This document shows, piece by piece, positions 22,769 to 34,723 of a stretch of DNA of 64,000 nt. A program made the position numbers and the translations under genes. The stretch is from Acanthornis magna (taxonomy: Eukaryota; Chordata; Aves; Passeriformes; Acanthizidae). The first letter of the stretch is position 1; every line of letters starts with the position of its first letter. The notes beneath the pieces are model-generated. The model worked only from the letters and a program-made list of their open reading frames with translations. It ran no database searches and was not told the origin of the DNA. The stretch is from positions 1 to 64,000 of the forward strand of contig JAWUZG010001157.1 in the NCBI GenBank assembly GCA_036785705.1, given 5' to 3'.

Positions 22769-24308
22769 GCGCCTAGCCGGCTGAGGTGCGTCTTAGGCGG
22801 CTACAAGCCGAAGCGAGGTGCCGGAGAACGCGGAGCTGCTGTGCACCCTGCATCTCACATCCAAACTGCACCGGCAGGCATAGCAGCATGCAGGCTCATC
22901 TCCAAAGGATGTTTCTCGCTGCTACGATGTTCTGGCAGCACCGGGACACGGGCACAATGTGCAGAGAGAGAGAGGGAGCGAGAGAGAGAGAGAAACACTT
23001 TTCCCCAGCTTTAGTCTTACAAAACTCGTGCAGTTGCAGCTCCCGGAGAAGGCAGCGTGCGTGGAGAATGTGTTCTCCACGTAGCCTCTTCTGTTCGCAT
23101 CTGTGCCGGACCGCAGAGAGCCGTCCGCTTCTTTCTCGCGCTTTGCGAGCTAAGAGCGCCTAGCCGGCTGAGGTGCGTCTTAGGCGACTAGAAGCCGAAG
23201 CGAGGTGCCGGAGAACGCGGAGCTGCTGTGCACCCTGCATTTCACATCCAAACTGCACCGGCAGGCATAGCAGCATGCAGGCTCATCTCCAAAGGATGTT
23301 TCTCGCTGCTACTATGTTCTGGCAGCACCGGGACACGGGGACAATGTGCAGAGAGAGAGGGAGCGAGAGAGAGAGAGAAACACTTTGCTCCAGCTTTAGA
23401 CTTACAAAACTCGTGCAAGTTCAGCTCCCGGAGAAGGTAGCGTGCGTGAAGAATGTATTCTCCACGTAGCCTCTTCTGTTCGCATCTATGCCGGACCGCA
23501 GAGAGCCGTCCGCTTCTTTCTCGCGCTTTGCGAGCTAAGAGCGCCTAGCCGGCTGAGGTGCGTCTTAGGCGACTAGAAGCCGAAGCGAGGTGCCGGAGAA
23601 CGCGGAGCTGCTGTGCACCCTGCATTTCACATCCAAACTGCACCGGCAGGCATAGCAGCATGCAGGCTCATCTCCAAAGGATGTTTCTCGCTGCTACGAT
23701 GTTCTGCCAGCACCGGGACACGGGGACAATGTGCAGAGAGAGAGGAGCGAGAGAGAGAGAGAGAAACACTTTGCCCCAGCTTTAGTCTTACAAAACTCGT
23801 GCAGTTGCAGCTCCCGGAGAAGGCAGAGTGCGTGGAGAATGTGTTCTCCACGTAGCCTCTTCTGTTCGCATCTGTGCCGGACCGCAGAGAGCCGTCCGCT
23901 TCTTTCTCGCGCTTTGCGAGCTAAGACCGCCTAGCCGGCTGAGGTGCGTCTTTAGCAGCTAGAAGCCGAAGCGAGGTGCTGGAGAAGGTGACGCTGCTGT
24001 GCCCCCTGCATCTCACATCCAAACTGCACCGGCAGGCATAGCAGCATGCAGGCTCGTCTCCAAAGATGTTTCTCGCTGCTACGATGTTCTGGCAGCAACG
24101 GGACACGGGCACAATGTGCAGAGAGAGAGGGAGCGAGAGAGAGAGAGAAACACTTTGCTCCAGCTTCGACTTACAAAACTCGTGCAGTTGCAGCTCCCGG
24201 AGAAGCAGCGTGCGTGGAGAATGTGTTCTCCACGTAGCCTCTTCTGTTCGCATCTGTGCCGGACCGCAGAGAGCCGTCCGCTTCTTTCTCGCGCTTTGCG
24301 AGCTAAGA
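22769..24308 (+). repeat. Four-monomer block M60-M63 shared with 54,397-55,940
   Basis: The order of rare markers is CATCTCAC plus ACTTTTCCCC, then CTACTATGTTC with CGTGAAG and CATCTATGCC, then TCTGCCAGC with GGCAGAGTGCG, then the divergent GCAGCTAGAAG / GGTGCTGGAG unit. The same order occurs 82 monomers (31,628 bp) downstream. This copy includes the start of an indel cluster: GAGAGGAGCG near 23,741 and CTCCAAAGATG near 24,058. Confidence 0.88.
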
Positions 24309-24645
24309 GCGCCTAGCCAGCGAAGGTGCATCTTAGGCGGCTACAAGCCGAAGCGAGGTTGCCGGAGGGCACGGAACTGCTGTGCACCCTGCATTTCACA
24401 TCCAAACTGCACCGGCAGGCATAGCAGCCATGCAGGCTCATCTCCAAAGGATGTTTCTCGCTGCTACGATGTTCTGGCAGCACCGGGACGCGGGACAATG
24501 TGCAGAGAGAGAGAGGGAGCGAGAGAGAGAGAGAAACACTTTCCCCAGCTTTAGTCTTACAAAACTCGTGCAGTTGCAGCTCCCGGAGAAGGCAGCGTGC
24601 GTGGAGAATGTGTTCTCCACGTAGCCTCTCTGTCGCATCTGTGCC
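23735..24645. other. Fourth indel cluster
   Basis: Private indels include GAGAGGAGCG, CCAAAGATG, CAGCTTCGAC, GAAGCAGCG, GAGGTTGCC, GCAGCCATG, CGCGGGACAATG, ACTTTCCCC and CCTCTCTGTCGC. The clean partner of M62-M63 at 55,169-55,940 lacks them. No further such cluster occurs up to 64,000. Confidence 0.8.
23927..24308 (+). repeat. Divergent monomer M63 (GCTGGAG-type 5' part)
   Basis: Roughly bases 20-80 of this unit differ more from the rest of the array than any other stretch: TTTAGCAGCTAGAAGCC, GGTGCTGGAGAAGGTGACG and GTGCCCCCTGC replace the usual forms. The only similar unit is M145 at 55,556. The rest of the unit is ordinary apart from single-base deletions (CCAAAGATG, CAGCTTCGAC, GAAGCAGCG). 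It may be a remnant of an older subfamily. Confidence 0.85.
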
Positions 24646-27600
24646 GGACCGCAGAGAGCCGTCCGCTTCTTTCTCGCGCTTTGCGAGCTAAGAGCGCCTA
24701 GCCGGCTGAGGTGCGTCTTAGGCGGCTACAAGCTGAAGCGAGGTGCCGGAGAACGCGGAGCTGCTGTGCACCCTGCATCTCACATCCAAACTGCACCGGC
24801 AGGCATAGCAGCATGCAGGCTCATCTCCAAAGGATGTTTCTCGCTGCTACGATGTTCTGGCAGCACCGGGACGCGGGGACAATGTGCAGAGAGAGAGAGG
24901 GAGCGAGAGAGAGAGAGAAACACTTTTCCCCAGCTTTAGTCTTACAAAACTCGTGCAGTTGCAGCTCCCGGAGAAGGCAGCGTGCGTGGAGAATGTGTTC
25001 TCCACGTAGCCTCTTCTGTTCGCATCTGTGCCGGACCGCAGAGAGCCGTCCGCTTCTTTCTCGCTCTTTGCGAGCTAAGACCGCCTAGCCGGCTGAGGTG
25101 CGTCTTAGGCGGCTACAAGCCGAAGCGAGGTGCCGGAGAACGCGGAGCTGCTGTGCACCCTGCATTTCACATCCAAACTGCACCGGCAGGCATAGCAGCA
25201 TGCAGGCTCATCTCCAAAGGATGTTTCTCGCTGCTACGATGTTCTGGCAGCACCGGGACACGGGCACAATGTGCAGAGAGAGAGGGAGCGAGAGAGAGAG
25301 AGAAACACTTTGCTCCAGCTTTAGTCTTACAAAACTCGTGCAGTTGCAGCTCCCGGAGAAGGCAGCGTGCGTGGAGAATGTGTTCTCCACGTAGCCTCTT
25401 CTGTTCGCATCTGTGCCGGACCGCAGAGAGCCGTCCGCTTCTTTCTCGCGCTTTGCGAGCTAAGAGCGCCTAGCCGGCTGAGGTGCGTCTTAGGCGGCTA
25501 CAAGCCGAAGCGAGGTGCCGGAGAACGCGGAGCTGCTGTGCACCCTGCATTTCACATCCAAACTGCACCGGCAGGCATAGCAGCATGCAGGCTCATCTCC
25601 AAAGGATGTTTCTCGCTGCTACGATGTTCTGGCAGCACCGGGACACGGGGACAATGTGCAGAGAGAGAGGGAGCGAGAGAGAGAGAGAAACACTTTGCTC
25701 CAGCTTTCGACTTACAAAACTCATGCAAGTTCAGCTCCCGGAGAAGGTAGCGTGCGTGGAGAATGTATTCTCCACGTAGCCTCTTCTGTTCGCATCTGTG
25801 CCGGACCGCAGAGAGCCGTCCGCTTCTTGCTCGCGCTTTGCGAGCTAAGAGCGCCTAGCCAGCGAAGGTGCATCTTAGGCGGCTACAAGCCGAAGCGAGG
25901 TGCCGGAGGGCACGGAACTGCTGTGCACCCTGCATTTCACATCCAAACTGCACCGGCAGGCATAGCAGCATGCAGGCTCATCTCCAAAGGATGTTTCTCG
26001 CTGCTACGATGTTCTGGCAGCACCGGGACACGGGGACAATGTGCAGAGAGAGAGAGGGAGCGAGAGAGAGAGAGAAACACTTTTCCCCAGCTTTAGTCTT
26101 ACAAAACTCGTGCAGTTGCAGCTCCCGGAGAAGGCAGCGTGCGTGGAGAATGTGTTCTCCACGTAGCCTCTTCTGTTCGCATCTGTGCCGGACCGCAGAG
26201 AGCCGTCCGCTTCTTGCTCGCGCTTTGCGAGCTAAGAGCGCCTAGCCGGCTGAGGTGCGTCTTAGGCGGCTACAAGCCGAAGCGAGGTGCCGGAGAACGC
26301 GGAGCTGCTGTGCACCCTGCATTTCACATCCAAACTGCACCGGCAGGCATAGCAGCATGCAGGCTCATCTCCAAAGGATGTTTCTCGCTGCTACGATGTT
26401 CTGGCAGCACCGGGACACGGGGACAATGTGCAGAGAGAGAGGGAGCGAGAGAGAGAGAGAAACACTTTGCTCCAGCTTTCGACTTACAAAACTCGTGCAA
26501 GTTCAGCTCCCGGAGAAGGTAGCGTGCGTGGAGAATGTATTCTCCACGTAGCCTCTTCTGTTCGCATCTATGCCGGACCGCAGAGAGCCGTCCGCTTCTT
26601 TCTCGCGCTTTGCGAGCTAAGAGCGCCTAGCAGGCGAAGGTGCGTCTTAGGCGGCTACAAGCCGAAGCGAGGTGCCGGAGAACGCGGAGCTGCTGTGCAC
26701 CCTGCATTTCACATCCAAACTGCATCGACAGGCGTAGCAGCATGCAGGCTCATCTCCAAAGGATGTTTCTCGCTGCTACGATGTTCTGGCAGCACCGGGA
26801 CGCGGGGACAATGTGCAGAGAGAGAGAGGGAGCGAGAGAGAGAGAGAAACACTTTTCCCCAGCTTTAGTCTTACAAAACTCGTGCAGTTGCAGCTCCCGG
26901 AGAAGGCAGCGTGCGTGGAGAATGTGTTCTCCACGTAGCCTCTTCTGTTCGCATCTGTGCCGGACCGCAGAGAGCCGTCCGCTTCTTTCTCGCGCTTTGC
27001 GAGCTAAGAGCGCCTAGCCGGCTGAGGTGCGTCTTAGGCGGCTACAAGCCGAAGCGAGGTGCCGGAGAACGCGGAGCTGCTGTGCACCCTGCATTTCACA
27101 TCCAAACTGCACCGGCAGGCATAGCAGCATGCAGGCTCATCTCCAAAGGATGTTTCTCGCTGCTACGATGTTCTGGCAGCACCGGGACACTGGGACAATG
27201 TGCAGAGAGAGAGGGAGCGAGAGAGAGAGAGAAACACTTTGCTCCAGATTTCGACTTACAAAACTCGTGCAAGTTCAGCTCCCGGAGAAGGTAGCGTGCG
27301 TGGAGAATGTATTCTCCACGTAGCCTCTTCTGTTCGCATCTGTGCCGGACCGCAGAGAGCCGTCCGCTTCTTTCTCGCGCTTTGCGAGCTAAGAGCGCCT
27401 AGCCGGCTGAGGTGCATCTTAGGGGACTAGAAGCCGAAGCGAGGTGCCGGAGAACGCGGAGCTGCTGTGCACCCTGCATTTCACATCCAAACTGCACCGG
27501 CAGGCATAGCAGCATGCAGGCTCATCTCCAAAGGATGTTTCTCGCTGCTACGATGTTCTGGCAGCACCGGGACACGGGGACAATGTGCAGAGAGAGAGGG

Positions 27601-28164
27601 AGTGAGAGAGAGAGAGAAACACTTTTCCCCAGCTTTAGTCTTACAAAACTCGTGCCGTTGCAGCTCCCGGAGAAGGCAGCGTGCGTGGAGAATGTGTTCT
27701 CCACGTAGCCTCTTCTGTTCGCATCTGTGCCGGACCACAGAGAGCCGTCCGCTTCTTTCTCGCGCTTTGCGAGCTAAGAGCGCCTAGCAGGCTGAGGTGC
27801 GTCTTAGGCGGCTACAAGCCAAAGCGAGGTGCCGGAGAACGCGGAGCTGCTGTGCACCCTGCATTTCACATCCAAACTGCACCGGCAGGCATAGCAGCAT
27901 GCAGGCTCATCTCCAAAGGATGTTTCTCGCTGCTACGATGTTCTGGCAGCACCGGGACACGGGGACAATGTGCAGAGAGAGAGGGAGCGAGAGAGAGAGA
28001 GAAACACTTTGCTCCAGCTTTCGACTTACAAAACTCGTGCAAGTTCAGCTCCCGGAGAAGGTAGCGTGCGTGGAGAATGTATTCTCCACGTAGCCTCTTC
28101 TGTTCGCATCTGTGCCGGACCGCAGAGAGCCGTCCGCTTCTTTCTCACGCTTTGCGAGCTAAGA
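24309..28164 (+). repeat. Mixed monomers M64-M73
   Basis: Ten units. M64 and M68 are R units with TGCATC. M64 and the start of M65 end the indel cluster (GAGGTTGCC near 24,356, GCAGCCATG near 24,424, CCTCTCTGTCGC near 24,624). From M66 (25,081) on, all units are exactly 385 or 387 bp. M67 has the rare ACTCATGC variant (near 25,720), shared only with M113. M72 has TTAGGGGACTAG and GAGTGAGAG. Confidence 0.9.
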
Positions 28165-31100
28165 GCGCCTAGCCGGCTGAGGTGCGTCTTAGGCGGCTAC
28201 AAGCCGAAGCGAGGTGCCGGAGAACGCGGAGCTGCTGTGCACCCTGCATCTCACATCCAAACTGCACCGGCAGGCATAGCAGCATGCAGGCTCATCTCCA
28301 AAGGATGTTTCTCGCTGCTACGATGTTCTGGCAGCACCGGGACACGGGGACAATGTGCAGAGAGAGAGGGAGCGAGAGAGAGAGAGAAACACTTTGCTCC
28401 AGCTTTAGACTTACAAAACTCGTGCAAGTTCAGCTCCCGGAGAAGGTAGCGTGCGTGAAGAATGTATTCTCCACGTAGCCTCTTCTGTTCGCATCTGTGC
28501 CGGACCGCAGAGAGCCGTCCGCTTCTTTCTCGCGCTTTGCGAGCTAAGAGCGCCTAGCCGGCTGAGGTGCGTCTTAGGCGGCTAGAAGCCGAAGCGAGGT
28601 GCCGGAGAACGCGGAGCTGCTGTGCACCCTGCATTTCACATCCAAACTGCACCGGCAGGCATAGCAGCATGCAGGCTCATCTCCAAAGGATGTTTCTCGC
28701 TGCTACGATGTTCTGGCAGCACCGGGACACCGGGACAATGTGCAGAGAGAGAGGGAGCGAGAGAGAGAGAGAAACACTTTGCTCCAGCTTTAGACTTACA
28801 AAACTCGTGCAAGTTCAGCTCCCGGAGAAGGTAGCGTGCGTGGAGAATGTATTCTCCACGTAGCCTCTTCTGTTCGCATCTATGCCGGACCGCAGAGAGC
28901 CGTCCGCTTCTTTCTCGCGCTTTGCGAGCTAAGAGCGCCTAGCAGGCGAAGGTGCGACTTAGGCGGCTACAAGCCGAAGCGAGGTGCCAGAGAACGCGGA
29001 GCTGCTGTGCACCCTGCATTTCACATCCAAACTGCATCGACAGGCATAGCAGCATGCAGGCTCATCTCCAAAGGATGTTTCTCGCTGCTACGATGTTCTG
29101 GCAGCACCGGGACACGGGCACAATGTGCAGAGAGAGAGGGAGCGAGAGAGAGAGAGAAACACTTTGCTCCAGCTTTAGACTTACAAAACTCGTGCAAGTT
29201 CAGCTCCCGGAGAAGGTAGCGTGCGTGGAGAATGTATTCTCCACGTAGCCTCTTCTGTTCGCATCTGTGCCGGACCGCAGAGAGCCGTCCGCTTCTTGCT
29301 CGCGCTTTGCGAGCTAAGAGCGCCTAGCCAGCGAAGGGGCATCTTAGGCGGCTACAAGCCGAAGCGAGGTGCCGGAGGGCACGGAACTGCCGTGCACCCT
29401 GCATTTCACATCCAAACTGCACCGGCAGGCATAGCAGCATGCAGGCTCATCTCCAAAGGATGTTTCTCGCTGCTACGATGTTCTGGCAGCACCGGGACGC
29501 GGGGACAATGTGCAGAGAGAGAGAGGGAGCGAGAGAGAGAGAGAAACACTTTTCCCCAGCTTTAGTCTTACAAAACTCGTGCAGTTGCAGCTCGCGGAGA
29601 AGGCAGCGTGCGTGGAGAATGTGTTCTCCACGTAGCCTCTTCTGTTCGCATCTGTGCCGGACCGCAGAGAGCCGTCCGCTTCTTTCTCGCGCTTTGCGAG
29701 CTAAGAGCGCCTAGCCGGCTGAGGTGCGTCTTAGGCGGCTACAAGCCGAAGCGAGGTGCCGGAGAACGCGGAGCTGCTGTGCACCCTGCATTTCACATCC
29801 AAACTGCACCGGCAGGCATAGCAGCATGCAGGCTCATCTCCAAAGGATGTTTCTCGCTGCTACGATGTTCTGGCAGCACCGGGACACTGGGACAATGTGC
29901 AGAGAGAGAGGGAGCGAGAGAGAGAGAGAAACACTTTTCCCCAGCTTTAGTCTTACAAAACTCGTGCAGTTGCAGCTCCCGGAGAAGGCAGCGTGCGTGG
30001 AGAATGTGTTCTCCACGTAGCCTCTTCTGTTCGCATCTGTGCCGGACCGCAGAGAGCCGTCCGCTTCTTGCTCGCGCTTTGCGAGCTAAGAGCGCCTAGC
30101 CGGCTGAGGTGCGTCTTAGGCGGCTACAAGCCGAAGCGAGGTGCCGGAGAATGCGGAGCTGCTGTGCACCCTGCATTTCACATCCAAACTGCACCGGCAG
30201 GCATAGCAGCATGCAGGCTCATCTCCAAAGGATGTTTCTCGCTGCTACGATGTTCTGGCAGCACCGGGACACGGGGACAATGTGCAGAGAGAGAGGGAGC
30301 GAGAGAGAGAGAGAGAAACACTTTGCCCCAGCTTTAGTCTTACAAAACTCGTGCAGTTGCAGCTCCCGGAGAAGGCAGCGTGCGTGGAGAATGTGTTCTC
30401 CACGTAGCCTCTTCTGTTCGCATCTGTGCCGGACCGCAGAGAGCCGTCCGCTTCTTTCACGCTCTTTGCGAGCTAAGACCGCCTAGCCGGCTGAGGTGCG
30501 TCTTAGGCGGCTACAAGCCGAAGCGAGGTGCCGGAGAACGCGGAGCTGCTGTGCACCCTGCATTTCACATCCAAACTGCACCGGCAGGCATAGCAGCATG
30601 CAGGCTCATCTCCAAAGGATGTTTCTCGCTGCTACGATGTTCTGGCAGCACCGGGACACGGGGACAATGTGCAGAGAGAGAGGGAGCGAGAGAGAGAGAG
30701 AAACACTTTGCTCCAGCTTTAGACTTACAAAACTCGTGCAAGTTCAGCTCCCGGAGAAGGTAGCGTGCGTGGAGAATGTATTCTCCACGTAGCCTCTTCT
30801 GTTCGCATCTGTGCCGGACCGCAAAGAGCCGTCCGCTTCTTGCTCGCGCTTTGCGAGCTAAGAGCGCCTAGCCGGCGAAGGTGCGTCTTAGGCGGCTACA
30901 AGCCGAAGCGAGGTGCCGGAGAACGCGGAGCTGCTGTGCACCCTGCATTTCACATCCAAACTGCACCGGCAGGCATAGCAGCATGCAGGCTCATCTCCAA
31001 AGGATGTTTCTCGCTGCTACGATGTTCTGGCAGCACCGGGACACGGGGACAATGTGCAGAGAGAGAGGGAGCGAGAGAGAGAGAGAAACACTTTGCTCCA

Positions 31101-31248
31101 GCTTTAGACTTACAAAACTCGTGCAGTTGCAGCTCCCGGAGAAGGCAGCGTGCGTGGAGAATGTGTTCTCCACGTAGCCTCTTCTGTTCGCATCTGTGCC
31201 GGACCGCAGAGAGCCGTCCGCTTCTTTCTCGTGCTTTGCGAGCTAAGA
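28165..31248 (+). repeat. Higher-order block Y, copy 1 (M74-M81, 3,084 bp)
   Basis: An eight-monomer block made of a three-unit head and a five-unit tail (R, P with CACTGGG, unit with AATGCGG, A unit ending CCGCAAAGAGCC, Q/B unit ending CTCGTGC). The head contains AGAAGCC with CACCGGG, then TGCGACTTAGG with CATCGACAGG. It recurs at 34,724 with the same length. M74 differs from its partner M91 only in the 5' part (CTACAAGCC and CATCTCAC against CTAGAAGCC and CATTTCAC), so the exact breakpoint of the larger duplication lies inside this unit, before about 28,251. Confidence 0.93.
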
Positions 31249-34200
31249 GCGCCTAGCCGGCTGAGGTGCGTCTTAGGCGACTAGAAGCCGAAGCGAGGTG
31301 CCGGAGAACGCGGAGCTGCTGTGCACCCTGCATTTCACATCCAAACTGCACCGGCAGGCATAGCAGCATGCAGGCTCATCTCCAAAGGATGTTTCTCGCT
31401 GCTACGATGTTCTGGCAGCACCGGGACACGGGGACAATGTGCAGAGAGAGAGAGGGAGCGAGAGAGAGAGAGAAACACTTTTCCCCAGCTTTAGTCTTAC
31501 AAAACTCGTGCAGTTGCAGCTCCCGGAGAAGGCAGCGTGCGTGGAGAATGTGTTCTCCACGTAGCCTCTTCTGTTCGCATCTGTGCCGGACCGCAGAGAG
31601 CCGTCCGCTTCTTTCTCGCGCTTTGCGAGCTAAGAGCGCCTAGCCGGCTGAGGTGCGTCTTAGGCGGCTACAAGCCGAAGCGAGGTGCCGGAGAACGCGG
31701 AGCTGCTGTGCACCCTGCATCTCACATCCAAACTGCACCGGCAGGCATAGCAGCATGCAGGCTCATCTCCAAAGGATGTTTCTCGCTGCTACGATGTTCT
31801 GGCAGCACCGGGACACGGGGACAATGTGCAGAGAGAGAGAGGGAGCGAGAGAGAGAGAGAAACACTTTTCCCCAGCTTTAGACTTACAAAACTCGTGCAG
31901 TTGCAGCTCCCGGAGAAGGCAGCGTGCGTGGAGAATGTGTTCTCCACGTAGCCTCTTCTGTTCGCATCTGTGCCGGACCGCAGAGAGCCGTCCGCTTCTT
32001 TCACGCTCTTTGCGAGCTAAGACCGCCTAGCCGGCTGAGGTGCGTCTTAGGCGGCTACAAGCCAAAGCGAGGTGCCGGAGAACGCGGAGCTGCTGTGCAC
32101 CCTGCATTTCACATCCAAACTGCACCGGCAGGCATAGCAGCATGCAGGCTCATCTCCAAAGGATGTTTCTCGCTGCTACGATGTTCTGGCAGCACCGGGA
32201 CACGGGGACAATGTGCAGAGAGAGAGGGAGCGAGAGAGAGAGAGAAACACTTTGCTCCAGCTTTAGTCTTACAAAACTCGTGCAGTTGCAGCTCCCGGAG
32301 AAGGCAGCGTGCGTGGAGAATGTGTTCTCCACGTAGCCTCTTCTGTTCGCATCTGTGCCGGACCGCAGAGAGCCGTCCGCTTCTTTCTCGCGCTTTGCCA
32401 GCTAAGAGCGCCTAGCCGGCTGAGGTGCGTCTTAGGCGGCTACAAGCAGAAGCGAGGTGCCGGAGAACGCGGAGCTGCTGTGCACCCTGCATTTCACATC
32501 CAAACTGCACCGGCAGGCATAGCAGCATGCAGGCTCATCTCCAAAGGATGTTTCTCGCTGCTACGATGTTCTGGCAGCACCGCGACACGGGGACAATGTG
32601 CAGAGAGAGAGGGAGCGAGAGAGAGAGAGAAACACTTTGCTCCAGCTTTAGACTTACAAAACTCGTGCAAGTTCAGCTCCCGGAGAAGGTAGCGTGCGTG
32701 GAGAATGTATTCTCCACGTAGCCTCTTCTGTTCGCATCTGTGCCGGACCGCAGAGAGCCGTCCGCTTCTTGCTCGCGCTTTGCGAGCTAAGAGCGCCTAG
32801 CCAGCGAAGGGGCATCTTAGGCGGCTACAAGCCGAAGCGAGGTGCCGGAGGGCACGGAACTGCCGTGCACCCTGCATTTCACATCCAAACTGCACCGGCA
32901 GGCATAGCAGCATGCAGGCTCATCTCCAAAGGATGTTTCTCGCTGCTACGATGTTCTGGCAGCACCGGGACGCGGGGACAATGTGCAGAGAGAGAGAGGG
33001 AGCGAGAGAGAGAGAGAAACACTTTTCCCCAGCTTTAGTCTTACAAAACTCGTGCAGTTGCAGCTCGCGGAGAAGGCAGCGTGCGTGGAGAATGTGTTCT
33101 CCACGTAGCCTCTTCTGTTCGCATCTGTGCCGGACCGCAGAGAGCCGTCCGCTTCTTTCTCGCGCTTTGCGAGCTAAGAGCGCCTAGCCGGCTGAGGTGC
33201 GTCTTAGGCGGCTACAAGCCGAAGCGAGGTGCCGGAGAACGCGGAGCTGCTGTGCACCCTGCATTTCACATCCAAACTGCACCGGCAGGCATAGCAGCAT
33301 GCAGGCTCATCTCCAAAGGATGTTTCTCGCTGCTACGATGTTCTGGCAGCACCGGGACACGGGGACAATGTGCAGAGAGAGAGGGAGCGAGAGAGAGAGA
33401 GAGAAACACTTTGCCCCAGCTTTAGTCTTACAAAACTCGTGCAGTTGCAGCTCCCGGAGAAGGCAGCGTGCGTGGAGAATGTGTTCTCCACGTAGCCTCT
33501 TCTGTTCGCATCTGTGCCGGACCGCAGAGAGCCGTCCGCTTCTTTCACGCTCTTTGCGAGCTAAGACCGCCTAGCCGGCTGAGGTGCGTCTTAGGCGGCT
33601 ACAAGCCGAAGCGAGGTGCCGGAGAATGCGGAGCTGCTGTGCACCCTGCATTTCACATCCAAACTGCACCGACAGGCATAGCAGCATGCAGGCTCATCTC
33701 CAAAGGATGTTTCTCGCTGCTACGATGTTCTGGCAGCACCGGGACACGGGGACAATGTGCAGAGAGAGAGGGAGCGAGAGAGAGAGAGAGAAACACTTTG
33801 CTCCAGCTTTAGTCTTACAAAACTCGTGCAGTTGCAGCTCCCGGAGAAGGCAGCGTGCGTGGAGAATGTGTTTTCCACGTAGCCTCTTCTGTTCGCATCT
33901 GTGCCGGACCGCAGAGAGCCGTCCGCTTCTTTCTCGCGCTTTGCGAGCTAAGAGCGCCTAGCCGGCTGAGGTGCGTCTTAGGCGGCTACAAGCCGAAGCG
34001 AGGTGCCGGAGAACGCGGAGCTGCTGTGCACCCTGCATTTCACATCCAAACTGCACCGGCAGGCATAGCAGCATGCAGGCTCATCTCCAAAGGATGTTTC
34101 TCGCTGCTACGATGTTCTGGCAGCACCGGGACACGGGGACAATGTGCAGAGAGAGAGGGAGCGAGAGAGAGAGAGAAACACTTTGCTCCAGCTTTAGACT

Positions 34201-34723
34201 TACAAAACTCGTGCAAGTTCAGCTCCCGGAGAAGGTAGCGTGCGTGGAGAATGTATTCTCCACGTAGCCTCTTCTGTTCGCATCTGTGCCGGACCGCAAA
34301 GAGCCGTCCGCTTCTTGCTCGCGCTTTGCGAGCTAAGAGCGCCTAGCCGGCGAAGGTGCGTCTTAGGCGGCTACAAGCCGAAGCGAGGTGCCGGAGAACG
34401 CGGAGCTGCTGTGCACCCTGCATTTCACATCCAAACTGCACCGGCAGGCATAGCAGCATGCAGGCTCATCTCCAAAGGATGTTTCTCGCTGCTACGATGT
34501 TCTGGCAGCACCGGGACACGGGGACAATGTGCAGAGAGAGAGGGAGCGAGAGAGAGAGAGAAACACTTTGCTCCAGCTTTAGTCTTACAAAACTCGTGCA
34601 GTTGCAGCTCCCGGAGAAGGCAGCGTGCGTGGAGAATGTGTTCTCCACGTAGCCTCTTCTGTTCGCATCTGTGCCGGACCGCAGAGAGCCGTCCGCTTCT
34701 TTCTCGTGCTTTGCGAGCTAAGA
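31249..34723 (+). repeat. Higher-order block X, copy 1 (M82-M90, 3,475 bp)
   Basis: A nine-monomer block with a four-unit head (CGACTAGAAG unit, CATCTCAC unit ending CACGCTC, CAAGCCAAAG unit, CAAGCAGAAG unit) and a five-unit tail. The tail is R with CTGCCGTGC, P, a unit with AATGCGG and CACCGACAGG and the TTTTCC palindrome, A ending CCGCAAAG, then Q/B ending CTCGTGC. It recurs at 37,808 with the same length. By eye the only difference seen is C at 32,583 against G at 39,142. Confidence 0.93.
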
